A stretch of 21,560 bases of DNA from JBDRDD01 sp043821115 (lineage in GTDB: Bacteria > CAYTYR01 > UBA6262 > DAOVJB01): NCBI GenBank assembly GCA_043821115.1, contig JBDRDD010000030.1, forward strand, positions 1 through 21,560. Reading direction: 5' to 3'. Numbering within the stretch: the stretch's first letter is position 1; every line of letters starts with the position of its first letter. A program made the position numbers and the translations under genes. This document shows positions 15,417-21,560 of this stretch, piece by piece. The notes under the pieces were generated by a model, which saw only the letters and a list, made by a program, of their open reading frames with translations, was not told the DNA's origin and did not search any database.

Positions 15417-16961
15417 ATGAAGATAAAGATTAAGATACTACTTGCAATCTGGCTTGTTATTATCCTCTCAAGCCTCCTTTTTCCTTTTATAGGCTACCGG
15501 GCCCAGAAGAGGGCGTTTCTGCACGGTGTAGACAAAAGACTCTTTACTTCAGCTGTAATGCTCAAGTCCACCCTTCCCGCAGACTATCATGATAATCTAA
15601 ATAAGGATTCTTTTACTCCTAAGCAATACGACACGATTATTGTTGATAAGAACAACAAATTATGCCTTGAGCTGGATTTACAGTATCTTTGGAGTTGTAT
15701 GATTGTGGATGGAGATATAGTCTTTACAACTTCAACCTCCCCCAGTAAGGATATCGCCAATAAAGACCACGCCGGGTTTTTCGAGGTTCATCGAGATCCC
15801 CATGCCTTCGACACAGTTTTTGCTACGATGAAGCCTGATTATAGTTCGTTTCATAATGAATGGGGCCATGGCCGGATGGTTCTGTTCCCGTATATAGATA
15901 AGAACGGCAGGCCCTATTGTTTCGGTTCCAGCGTGAGCACCGATTATGTCTATACGACATTACAAAAAACAGCCTCCTCTTACCTCTATCTTTTTAGCAT
16001 CATCCTTGTTGTGGGATTTATTGTCAGCATGATTATATCAAACTCCTTTTCAAGACCGATAGTAAAACTTACTCACGTTGCCGATGATATTGCCAAAGGA
16101 AATCTCGGCCAGACCGTAAAGGTCAGTGGCAGTAGTGAACTTAGTTCGCTTTCTGAGAGCATCTCTTCGATGAGCAGATCTATCCGCAGAAATATGGAAG
16201 AGCTGCAGGAGGCAAAGAAGCAGCTTGAAGAATTGGCCAGCGGTCTGGAGCAGAAGGTCGAGGAGCGCACCAGAGACTTGACAGAGGCTCAGGAGAGGCT
16301 CATCCGTTCCGAGAAGCTTGCTATTTTAGGTAAGGTGGCGGGCTCACTGAGCCATGAGCTCAGGACCCCTTTGGGGGTTATAAAAAACTCCATCTATTAC
16401 CTTAATACCTCCAAAGTACGTTCAGAGGCGAGTATTCAGAAAAAGTATTTGGAAATTATGAAAGACCAGATAGATATTGCTGACAAAATAATAGCCAATG
16501 CCCTGGATTATGTGCGTCCCAGAAAACTGGATATGACAGAAGACGACATAAATGAAGTCATAGATAGCGCTTTAGCCGAAATAGAGATGCCCAAAGGAAT
16601 AGATGTGCGGAAGAATTACTCAAAGGGCATTGTTGTTCTTGCTGACTCTTTTCAGATGAAACAGGCGTTCGTAAATATTCTTATAAACAGCATCCAGGCT
16701 ATAAGGGGCAAGGGGGTAATAACGATAACCACCGAAAAAGGCAATGGGTTTATAACAGCAGTTTTTGAGGATAACGGTAAGGGAATACCGGAGGGTAACA
16801 AGGAGAAGCTGTTTGAGCCCCTCTTCAGCACAAAGGCAAGAGGGATAGGTTTGGGACTGGCTATAATAAAGGATATAGTTGAAAAGCACAAAGGCAGAGT
16901 CAGTATCGAGAGCAGATTTGGAGAGGGCACTACAGTTACGGTTAAGCTTCCGAGGGCTTAA
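15417..16961 (+). CDS. Membrane sensor histidine kinase
   Basis: A 514-residue kinase. The N-terminus has a transmembrane segment (about residues 5-26), a periplasmic sensor of about 160 residues of unknown ligand, and a second transmembrane segment (about 190-212). A HAMP linker (about 213-265) and a coiled coil follow. The HisKA domain carries the phospho-accepting His313 in SLSHELRTPLG. The ATPase domain has the N box (NILINSIQAI), DNGKGIPEG, FEPLFSTKARG and GIGLGLAI. The nearest ribosome site is weak (GAGAAG two bases from the ATG, or GGCAGGGG further away). It is followed by a stand-alone receiver gene, most likely its partner. Confidence 0.92.
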   Translation: MKIKIKILLAIWLVIILSSLLFPFIGYRAQKRAFLHGVDKRLFTSAVMLKSTLPADYHDNLNKDSFTPKQYDTIIVDKNNKLCLELDLQYLWSCMIVDGDIVFTTSTSPSKDIANKDHAGFFEVHRDPHAFDTVFATMKPDYSSFHNEWGHGRMVLFPYIDKNGRPYCFGSSVSTDYVYTTLQKTASSYLYLFSIILVVGFIVSMIISNSFSRPIVKLTHVADDIAKGNLGQTVKVSGSSELSSLSESISSMSRSIRRNMEELQEAKKQLEELASGLEQKVEERTRDLTEAQERLIRSEKLAILGKVAGSLSHELRTPLGVIKNSIYYLNTSKVRSEASIQKKYLEIMKDQIDIADKIIANALDYVRPRKLDMTEDDINEVIDSALAEIEMPKGIDVRKNYSKGIVVLADSFQMKQAFVNILINSIQAIRGKGVITITTEKGNGFITAVFEDNGKGIPEGNKEKLFEPLFSTKARGIGLGLAIIKDIVEKHKGRVSIESRFGEGTTVTVKLPRA

Positions 16962-17016
16962 TGGGGGCAGTAGAAATTTCTAGCGGTTGTTCTCTCTGTG
17001 GACAGGGGAGGGAAAA

Positions 17017-17394
17017 ATGAAAAATAAAAGCAGAAGCCTTCTTATAATAGATGATAACGCTGATATGTGTTATGTCTTAAAAGAGATTTTTTCCGCGGAG
17101 GGATACATAACGCAAAGCGCGACCAGCGGCCGTGAGGCGGTAAGACTGACCCAAAAGAATAGGTTCGATATAGTCCTCACAGACCTCATTATGGAGGGGA
17201 TGGACGGGGTAGAGACGATAAAGAAGCTAAAAAAAGTACTGCCAGAGGCCTTATACTTTGTCATGACCGCCTATCGCAGTGATGATAGGGTTAAAGAATC
17301 CCGGGCTTGCGGTGTCTTGGAGGTTTTTGAGAAACCCTTTGACATAGCCAAAGTTATTAAAGTCTTAAATACCGCAGTTGGCAAAGCACATTAA
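17017..17394 (+). CDS. Stand-alone response-regulator receiver
   Basis: A 125-residue receiver domain with no output domain. The acidic pocket is Asp12-Asp13, the phospho-acceptor is Asp56 in IVLTDLIMEG, and Thr84 and Lys106 complete the site. The open frame extends upstream to 16987, but the ATG at 17017 with AGGGGAGGG before it is the better start. It lies 55 bp after the histidine kinase gene, so is probably its target. Without a DNA-binding domain it must act by protein contact, in a phosphorelay, or as a CheY-like signal. Confidence 0.92.
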   Translation: MKNKSRSLLIIDDNADMCYVLKEIFSAEGYITQSATSGREAVRLTQKNRFDIVLTDLIMEGMDGVETIKKLKKVLPEALYFVMTAYRSDDRVKESRACGVLEVFEKPFDIAKVIKVLNTAVGKAH

Positions 17395-17440
17395 ATACAT
17401 TAGATTCTAATTCAAAACACCAGAACAGGTAAAGAATCGC

Positions 17441-17469
17441 TTGCATAGGGTATATTTATGTGGTATAAT
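17441..17469 (+). promoter_or_regulatory. Extended -10 promoter of the fic gene
   Basis: TTGCAT (17441-17446), a 17-bp spacer and TATAAT (17464-17469) preceded by TGG give a strong extended -10 promoter. Transcription should start near 17476, leaving a leader of about 64 nt. Confidence 0.75.
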
Positions 17470-17481
17470 TGTATCATAATG

Positions 17482-17510
17482 TGAAGCGATTATTTTATCT
17501 AATCGCTTCA
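17482..17510. promoter_or_regulatory. Perfect palindrome, probable operator for fic
   Basis: TGAAGCGATTA and TAATCGCTTCA are perfect 11-bp inverted arms around a 7-nt centre, immediately after the predicted start of transcription. A third copy of the core AATCGCTT (17435-17442) overlaps the -35 box. No T-run follows, so repressor binding is likelier than termination. Confidence 0.6.
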
Positions 17511-17539
17511 TAAAATAAAAGAGAAGAGATAAGGGTAAA

Positions 17540-18670
17540 ATGAATAAATACATATGGGAGAGAAAGAACTGGTTTAATTTTAAGTATGATGAGGCTGCGT
17601 TGCTTGAGCCTTTAAGCAAGCTAAGAGTAATCCAGGGGAAATTACTGGGCCAGATAAAGGCTCTGGATATTAAACTGGAGACTGAAGCACAGGCGGCTGT
17701 TCTGGTTGAAGAGACTGTTCGGACCGCGGAGATTGAGGGACAGAGGCTTAACCGGGATGCCGTGCGTTCATCGGTAGCTGTTAAACTGGGATTACCGCAA
17801 GGTGTTGGAACATATGACAGGGGTGCTGATGGTTTGGTCGATCTTCTTCTGGATGCAGTACGTTTTCACGATAAAGCGTTGAGTTTGGAGCGACTCAGCA
17901 GATGGCAGGCAGCGCTATTTCCTACTGGGTATTCGGGTTTGCGTAAAATCAGAACAGGTAAGTTGCGCGGCGATGAGCCTATGCAGGTCGTATCAGGCCC
18001 TGTTGGCAAAGAAAAAGTGCATTTTGAAGCTATACCCAGAGAGCGGCTGGAAGAAGAGATGCTATTTTTCCTGAAGTGGTGGAATTCGTCATTGGGTCGT
18101 ATGGATGGGATATTAAGAGCGGCTGCAGCTCATCTGCGCTTTGTGACCATTCACCCATATGAGGATGGTAATGGCCGTTTGGCCAGGGCGTTGACAGATA
18201 TGGCCTTAGCCCAGGATGAAGATCTTAGAGTCAGGTTTTATAGTATATCTTCGCAGATTATGCACAAAAGAGATGAGTATTACAAAATACTGGAAGATGT
18301 GCAAAGAAATAGAGTTAAAGCGACACAATGGTTCCTGTGGTTTATTAAATGCGTTAGTGGTTCTATAGAAGAAGCCCAGCAAATTATTGGTAGAGTTTTT
18401 ATGCGGGCCGAATTTTGGCACCAGAATGCCCAAATAGAGCTTAACGAACGCCAGAAAAAAGTAATAAACCGGATTTTGGAAGCCGGGCCAGGTAATTTTT
18501 CAGGGGGGGTGACAACGCGCAAATATGTAGAAATAACGAAAATCAGCCGGGCCACGGCTTTTCGTGAGATAGCGGATATGCTTGATAAGAAGGTCTTGCG
18601 TCAATTGTCTGGCAAGGGCCGCAGCGTTCATTATGATTTGGTTTGGCCAAAAAACAAAAAAAATAAATGA
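17540..18670 (+). CDS. Fic-family AMP transferase with N-terminal DUF4172 and C-terminal HTH
   Basis: A 376-residue Fic protein. Fic enzymes usually move AMP from ATP to a protein hydroxyl. The N-terminus (YIWERKNWFNFKYD) matches the DUF4172 domain found in this subgroup. The inhibitory motif TAEIEG at residues 62-67 fits [S/T]xxxE[G/N], so activity is probably self-restrained. The active site HPYEDGNGRLAR at 205-216 keeps His205 and the GNGR phosphate-binding loop, with Tyr in place of the usual Phe. The last 75 residues look like a winged helix (ITKISRATAFREIADMLD). A palindrome and extra half-site at its promoter suggest autoregulation. Targets are unknown; no antitoxin gene is adjacent. 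Confidence 0.92.
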   Translation: MNKYIWERKNWFNFKYDEAALLEPLSKLRVIQGKLLGQIKALDIKLETEAQAAVLVEETVRTAEIEGQRLNRDAVRSSVAVKLGLPQGVGTYDRGADGLVDLLLDAVRFHDKALSLERLSRWQAALFPTGYSGLRKIRTGKLRGDEPMQVVSGPVGKEKVHFEAIPRERLEEEMLFFLKWWNSSLGRMDGILRAAAAHLRFVTIHPYEDGNGRLARALTDMALAQDEDLRVRFYSISSQIMHKRDEYYKILEDVQRNRVKATQWFLWFIKCVSGSIEEAQQIIGRVFMRAEFWHQNAQIELNERQKKVINRILEAGPGNFSGGVTTRKYVEITKISRATAFREIADMLDKKVLRQLSGKGRSVHYDLVWPKNKKNK

Positions 18671-18717
18671 ATCATATATTATATAGTACATTGCAAGGTT
18701 GTCCAAAGGTGTAAGTG

Positions 18718-18785
18718 AAATTCCTCCATGGTCTGCCACAGATCAGTATCCACTGTGTCCTGTTTTGCCATTCCAGGAGGAATTT
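18718..18785. repeat. Long inverted repeat downstream of fic
   Basis: AAATTCCTCC (18718-18727) and GGAGGAATTT (18776-18785) are perfect 10-bp arms around 48 bases that contain a smaller hairpin, CACAG (18737-18741) with CTGTG (18753-18757). It could be a structured 3' end of the fic transcript or a remnant of a small mobile repeat. The function is not known. Confidence 0.45.
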
Positions 18786-18796
18786 TCTTTTGCGTG

Positions 18797-18827
18797 TAAA
18801 CCTTTTAATGGTTTATGCATCTATATT
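18797..18827 (+). promoter_or_regulatory. Possible control region of the Spy-like gene
   Basis: A dyad TAAACC-N7-GGTTTA (18797-18815) lies just before a possible -10, TATATT (18822-18827). There is no good -35, which would suit a promoter needing an activator bound at the dyad. Confidence 0.3.
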
Positions 18828-18859
18828 AGTATGGAGATGAAAAGGAGGAGGTGACAATC

Positions 18860-19405
18860 ATGAAAAAAGCTTCAAAAATGGTAGTTTTGTTAATCGTGGT
18901 CAGCCTGCTTCTTGGTGCGGCGGCTATAACCCATGCCCAGAAGGGAAAAAAGAAAGAGTGGCAGAAGAGCGATCAGAAGAGCGGGATGCACCAGGACATG
19001 CAACTTTATAGTCTGGTAAAAAAGCTTGACCTTACAGAGGAGCAGCTTGTGAAATTCCTGCCGGCATGGAATGAGCAGGATGACCTTAGAAAGAGTTTCA
19101 GGGCCGAGAAGGGAAAGGTAGTATTAGAGATAAAAGAGCTGATGAAGCAGGAAAAGGTATCTGATAAGGAACTGGGGAAAGCTCTCGACAGGATTGAGGT
19201 TGTTAATGAAAAGCACAGGAAGGCAAAGGAAGCCAACAGCAAGAAAATGCAGGATGTCCTTACACTCCAGCAGAAGGCCAAGTTAGTTCTCTACGGCAAC
19301 GGCAAAAGCAGGGGATTTGATAAGGGGCAAAAAGGAGAGGGTAAAAAGGAAAAACTCCAACGCCGTGAGCATATGAATGACATGCCCATGCATCAGGAAG
19401 ACTGA
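18860..19405 (+). CDS. Spy/CpxP-like LTxxQ periplasmic protein
   Basis: A 181-residue small basic secreted protein. A signal peptide (hydrophobic MVVLLIVVSLLLGAAA) likely ends at THA before Gln in residues 24-27. The mature part is helical and highly charged, and has two LTxxQ motifs, LTEEQ and LTLQQ, the signature of the Spy/CpxP family. These act as periplasmic chaperones or stress-response inhibitors in enterobacteria; related proteins in other phyla are of unknown function. The tail is rich in Lys, Gly, Met and His and might bind metal. A GTG nine bases upstream is in frame, but the ATG at 18860 with AGGAGGAGGTGA in front is the better start. It appears monocistronic. Confidence 0.8.
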   Translation: MKKASKMVVLLIVVSLLLGAAAITHAQKGKKKEWQKSDQKSGMHQDMQLYSLVKKLDLTEEQLVKFLPAWNEQDDLRKSFRAEKGKVVLEIKELMKQEKVSDKELGKALDRIEVVNEKHRKAKEANSKKMQDVLTLQQKAKLVLYGNGKSRGFDKGQKGEGKKEKLQRREHMNDMPMHQED

Positions 19406-19446
19406 TTTTGCTTTCAACAGATAAGATAAAATTTTTTATTTTTTAC

Positions 19447-19593
19447 TTGACAAGATAATAGCCTTTATGGTATATGTAACTTTACAACATCGAATAGTAT
19501 CAAAAGTCGTATAAAAGCATATACCTAGGAGTTAGTAAGTAGCAAACCTACAGGCTACACTAGGAACATGGTGTAGCCTGTTTTATTGTTTTT
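19447..19593 (+). ncRNA. Candidate small RNA or structured leader with terminator
   Basis: TTGACA (19447-19452) and, 18 bp on, TATATG with an upstream TGG (extended -10) suggest a start near 19483. Three hairpins follow: GTATA/TATAC (19509-19524), GTAG/CTAC (19539-19551) and the terminator stem at 19551-19580. A poly-T stretch ends the unit. There is no open reading frame of note in about 105 nt. It could be a free small RNA or an attenuating leader for the HTH and export genes that begin 68 bp later. It does not match a riboswitch class that I can confirm. Confidence 0.4.
19550..19593 (+). terminator. Rho-independent terminator
   Basis: CAGGCTACAC (19551-19560) and GTGTAGCCTG (19571-19580) are perfect arms with a 10-nt loop and one extra A-T pair, followed by TTTTATTGTTTTT. 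It stands between the Spy-like gene (stop at 19405) and the HTH gene, 145 bp after the former, so it more likely ends a separate short transcript. Confidence 0.85.
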
Positions 19594-19599
19594 ATCGTC

Positions 19600-19608
19600 T
19601 GGTATAAC
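19600..19608 (+). promoter_or_regulatory. Possible extended -10 promoter of the HTH-export operon
   Basis: TGGTATAAC is an extended -10 element (TGnTATAAC) with no clear -35, seven bases after the terminator's T-run. It could start the HTH and export transcript independently of the upstream unit. Confidence 0.35.
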
Positions 19609-19660
19609 CTTGTATATCTAAGTTTTATTAAGTGTTACATGTTTAAAGGGGGTAAGCAGT

Positions 19661-19837
19661 ATGAATGACCGCTATACAGTTGCTGAAGCAGCAAAGAAAC
19701 TTCACTGTCATCCAAACACCGTAAAGCGCCTGGAGAAAAAGCTAAGCATCAAAGTGAAGCGTGACTACAGGAATTACAGGATGTATTCCAAGGAAGATAT
19801 CCTGAGGATAGAAAGCTTTATCTCAAAAGAATACTAA
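19661..19837 (+). CDS. Small MerR/excisionase-type HTH protein
   Basis: A 58-residue protein that is a bare MerR-type winged helix-turn-helix. YTVAEAAKKLHCHPNTVKRLEKK is the HTH with recognition helix PNTVKRLEK, and RNYRMYSKEDILRIESFI is the wing and last helix. There is no effector-binding or coiled-coil dimerisation part, as in excisionases and BldC-like regulators. The start ATG has AAGGGGG eight bases upstream. It lies 26 bp before the barrel-export fusion gene and may regulate it. No integrase or other phage gene is nearby, so a true excisionase is unlikely. Confidence 0.8.
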   Translation: MNDRYTVAEAAKKLHCHPNTVKRLEKKLSIKVKRDYRNYRMYSKEDILRIESFISKEY

Positions 19838-19863
19838 TACTAAAAGTGAAAAAGGAGTCTTCA

Positions 19864-21465
19864 ATGAATACCATGACACGATCAAGAAACGTTTTACTTT
19901 ACCTGCTGGTAGCAGTGCATTTGCTTGGTTTGGTTTCTCTTTGCTTCGCGGATTTCAAGGATGTAAGAGGCGGCGTTCGCCCGACAGGGATGGGCGGGGC
20001 CTTTGTAGGTGTCGCAGATGATACGAACACGCTTTTCCTTAATCCGGCCGGATTAGCGCGGCTTGAATTCAGCGAGATAGGCTACTCGTACGGACGTAAT
20101 TATCCGGACAACAACGGCAAGAAAACCGCAAATTATTTTTCCTTTATCCTGCCTTTTGGTAAAAAGGCCGGGACAATGGGACTGGGATGGCGCAGCTACT
20201 CTTTCGAGTCCCTTTCCACGGAAAACACCTTCCTCCTGGGCTATGCCCGCAATATAAATGACTTATTTCCATTTGTAAAAAACCCGCTTTACATCGGAAC
20301 AAACATAAAGGCTCTGTGTGTAACAGCCGATGATACCAACAAGGATATCTTTGATGAGCTTTTCGATTCCAATAATACAGAAGCAGATATTGATTTTGAT
20401 CTCGCCATGCTTTATAATTCCTCGGGTGCCATATCTTTTGGTATAGTGGGAAAGAACATGGTTCAGCCCACTATAAATAATGAGAGCGTTAAAAGGGAAG
20501 TTGTTCTTGGAACAAAGCTAAACACTTTTGGCGAGGATTTCTTCGGTAAAGGTATATTAAACAATGTTTCCCCGGCATTTGACCTGCGCTACCGCGACAG
20601 GAAATGGAAGGGGCATTTAGGTCTTGAGACATGGTTCTTCAATTATATGTTGGGAGCCAGGGTAGGAGCTAACGATGATGAGGCAACATGCGGAATTACA
20701 TTGGGCGGGATATCCACCAAGTATTTTGACCTGCAGATAGATTATGCGTTTGCATATGACCTTGTTGAAAACAAGCATGAGAAAACCCATTTTATAGGGT
20801 TCAGCCTCTCGGGCAAAGCTCCCGCAGAAAAGGAAACCAAGGATGAAGGGGAGCAGGAGAGAATCCCGTACCTGTTAGGGCCCAAGGATGAGATACAGAT
20901 TTTCGTAAGGCGTCACGAGGAGCTCAGCGGAAATTTAGTAGTTAACCCGGAAGGCAAAATATCGCTTCCTCTTCTAGGGGATGTATACGTTACGGATCTT
21001 AGCAAGGACGAGATAGCGGAGAAGATGAGAAACCTCCTGACAAAATACATAGAGAACCCGGATGTGGTGGTTAATATAGTGACCTACAGAAGCAAAGAGT
21101 TTTATGTGCTTGGCGAAGTCAGGAGTCCCGGTAAGTACTCAATGGAAGGGAGCGTCTGGACATTAAAAGATGCTATTGCCCAGGCAGGTTTCCCGACAGG
21201 TCTTGCCGCGACATGGAGAGTTTATATAATAACCCCCAGAACCAAGGAACCGATCTACCAGACAGTAAACCTCTATAAGATACTTTACCTTGGTAAGACG
21301 CAGCAGAACATACAGTTAAAACCCGGTGATATCGTTTACGTACCATCAACGGTACTCGGAAAGATATCATCCTCACTTAGTCATTTAGTAGATCCTTTCT
21401 TTAAGACCAGAGATTTAGCAACACCCGTTGATGAGGAATCCCTATTAAAGACAGGCGTAAAATAA
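19864..21465 (+). CDS. PorV-like outer-membrane barrel fused to Wza-type polysaccharide export protein
   Basis: A 533-residue fusion in one open frame. A signal peptide (about residues 1-29, ending CFA before Asp) leads to a PorV/FadL-like beta-barrel (about 30-317), with GMGGAFVGVADD and NPAGLARL near the start, typical of that family, and strand-like repeats throughout. A charged linker (318-335) joins it to a polysaccharide export domain (about 336-410: YLLGPKDEIQIFV, GKISLPLLGDVYV) and one SLBB domain (about 411-490: FYVLGEVRSPGKYSM, KPGDIVYVP). It lacks a lipobox. It likely anchors the periplasmic exit ring for exopolysaccharide in the outer membrane. The start at 19864 has AAGGAG; an in-frame GTG at 19846 is less likely. 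A Wzz-type gene follows. Confidence 0.88.
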   Translation: MNTMTRSRNVLLYLLVAVHLLGLVSLCFADFKDVRGGVRPTGMGGAFVGVADDTNTLFLNPAGLARLEFSEIGYSYGRNYPDNNGKKTANYFSFILPFGKKAGTMGLGWRSYSFESLSTENTFLLGYARNINDLFPFVKNPLYIGTNIKALCVTADDTNKDIFDELFDSNNTEADIDFDLAMLYNSSGAISFGIVGKNMVQPTINNESVKREVVLGTKLNTFGEDFFGKGILNNVSPAFDLRYRDRKWKGHLGLETWFFNYMLGARVGANDDEATCGITLGGISTKYFDLQIDYAFAYDLVENKHEKTHFIGFSLSGKAPAEKETKDEGEQERIPYLLGPKDEIQIFVRRHEELSGNLVVNPEGKISLPLLGDVYVTDLSKDEIAEKMRNLLTKYIENPDVVVNIVTYRSKEFYVLGEVRSPGKYSMEGSVWTLKDAIAQAGFPTGLAATWRVYIITPRTKEPIYQTVNLYKILYLGKTQQNIQLKPGDIVYVPSTVLGKISSSLSHLVDPFFKTRDLATPVDEESLLKTGVK

Positions 21466-21477
21466 AAGGAGGCAATA

Positions 21478-21560
21478 GTGCCAGCACCACAAAAAGAACA
21501 GACAAATATTCGCGATTATGCCAGGATTATCTTCAAGCGCAAGAAGCTATTTCTTATACC
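21478..21560 (+). CDS. Wzz-type chain-length/co-polymerase protein (3' truncated by window)
   Basis: The first 27 codons of a gene running off the window. It starts with GTG, with a perfect AAAAGGAGG site just before, 12 bp after the export gene. TNIRDYARIIFKRKKLFLI is the usual N-terminus of Wzz/GumC-like polysaccharide co-polymerases: a short cytoplasmic stretch, basic residues, then the first membrane helix. The family sets polymer length in the inner membrane and contacts the Wza-type export ring, which agrees with its place. Confidence 0.75.
   Translation, partial: MPAPQKEQTNIRDYARIIFKRKKLFLI

Noticed and set aside
16971..16982. Perfect palindrome TAGAAATTTCTA between kinase and receiver
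   Set aside because: It is short and AT-rich with no promoter beside it, so it could easily occur by chance.
16987..17016. Longer TTG start for the receiver gene
   Set aside because: It would add ten residues with no role; the ATG at 17017 has AGGGGAGGG at proper distance.
17540..18670. Fic gene as part of a toxin-antitoxin pair
   Set aside because: The inhibitory motif is within the protein (residues 62-67) and no small antitoxin gene is adjacent.
18728..18799. A 23-codon frame starting MVCHRSVS inside the inverted repeat
   Set aside because: It has no ribosome site, is very short and lies within a repeat structure.
19500..19593. Resemblance of GCAAAC and AGCCTG elements to a c-di-GMP (GEMM) riboswitch
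   Set aside because: The conserved paired stem with GNRA loop and the ACGCAAAGC core are not present; only scattered short matches remain.
19661..19837. HTH gene as a phage excisionase
   Set aside because: There is no integrase, attachment-site repeat or other phage gene nearby; the neighbours are polysaccharide export genes.

Overview
The window looks like part of a chromosome from an uncultured Gram-negative bacterium. Outer-membrane beta-barrels, an OmpA-type lipoprotein, a capsule/exopolysaccharide export protein and a Spy-like periplasmic protein all imply a double membrane. Gene style (PorV-like barrels beside polysaccharide export genes, TTG/GTG starts, short operons with AGGAGG sites) would suit a candidate phylum such as Omnitrophota. 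That placement is inference from gene style only, as there is no rRNA or marker gene to test it.

Layout. (1) 1-3989, plus strand: three tandem paralogues of an ABC-type solute-binding protein, the first cut by the window edge and the other two visibly without signal peptides, then an OmpA-domain lipoprotein and a bidirectional terminator. (2) 4056-5110, minus strand: peptide deformylase (def) and a double-ACT regulator, behind a near-consensus promoter. (3) 5335-7060: an AT-rich small beta-barrel gene, then ilvE and a terminator whose right arm overlaps the -35 of the next promoter. (4) 7204-10512: a tight four-gene operon of OapA/LysM-M23 peptidase, four-TM membrane protein, zinc ribbon, and a QueC/MurL-like PP-loop ATPase with a Cys cluster. 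(5) 10515-11042, minus strand: an isoprenylcysteine-methyltransferase-like membrane enzyme. (6) 11135-14191: ybaB, an inositol-monophosphatase-family gene, a membrane protein and an FAD-linked dehydrogenase. (7) 14264-17394: a MscS channel with its own promoter, a sensor histidine kinase and a stand-alone receiver. (8) 17540-18670: a Fic protein with a fused C-terminal winged helix, behind a strong promoter flanked by a palindrome and an extra half-site. (9) 18860-19405: a Spy/LTxxQ periplasmic protein. (10) 19447-21560: a structured leader or small-RNA candidate, a 58-residue MerR-type HTH gene, a beta-barrel fused to a Wza-type export protein, and the start of a Wzz-type chain-length gene. 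This is the front of an exopolysaccharide export operon.

The most unusual items are the PorV-like barrel fused to a polysaccharide export (OPX) protein, the signal-less tandem solute-binding proteins with no permease in view, the peptidase/PP-loop operon, and the small structured transcription unit ahead of the export operon. No CRISPR, tRNA, rRNA or clear insertion sequence was seen. The longest gene-free stretches (5111-5334 and 19406-19660) are under 300 bases and hold promoters, hairpins and a terminator.
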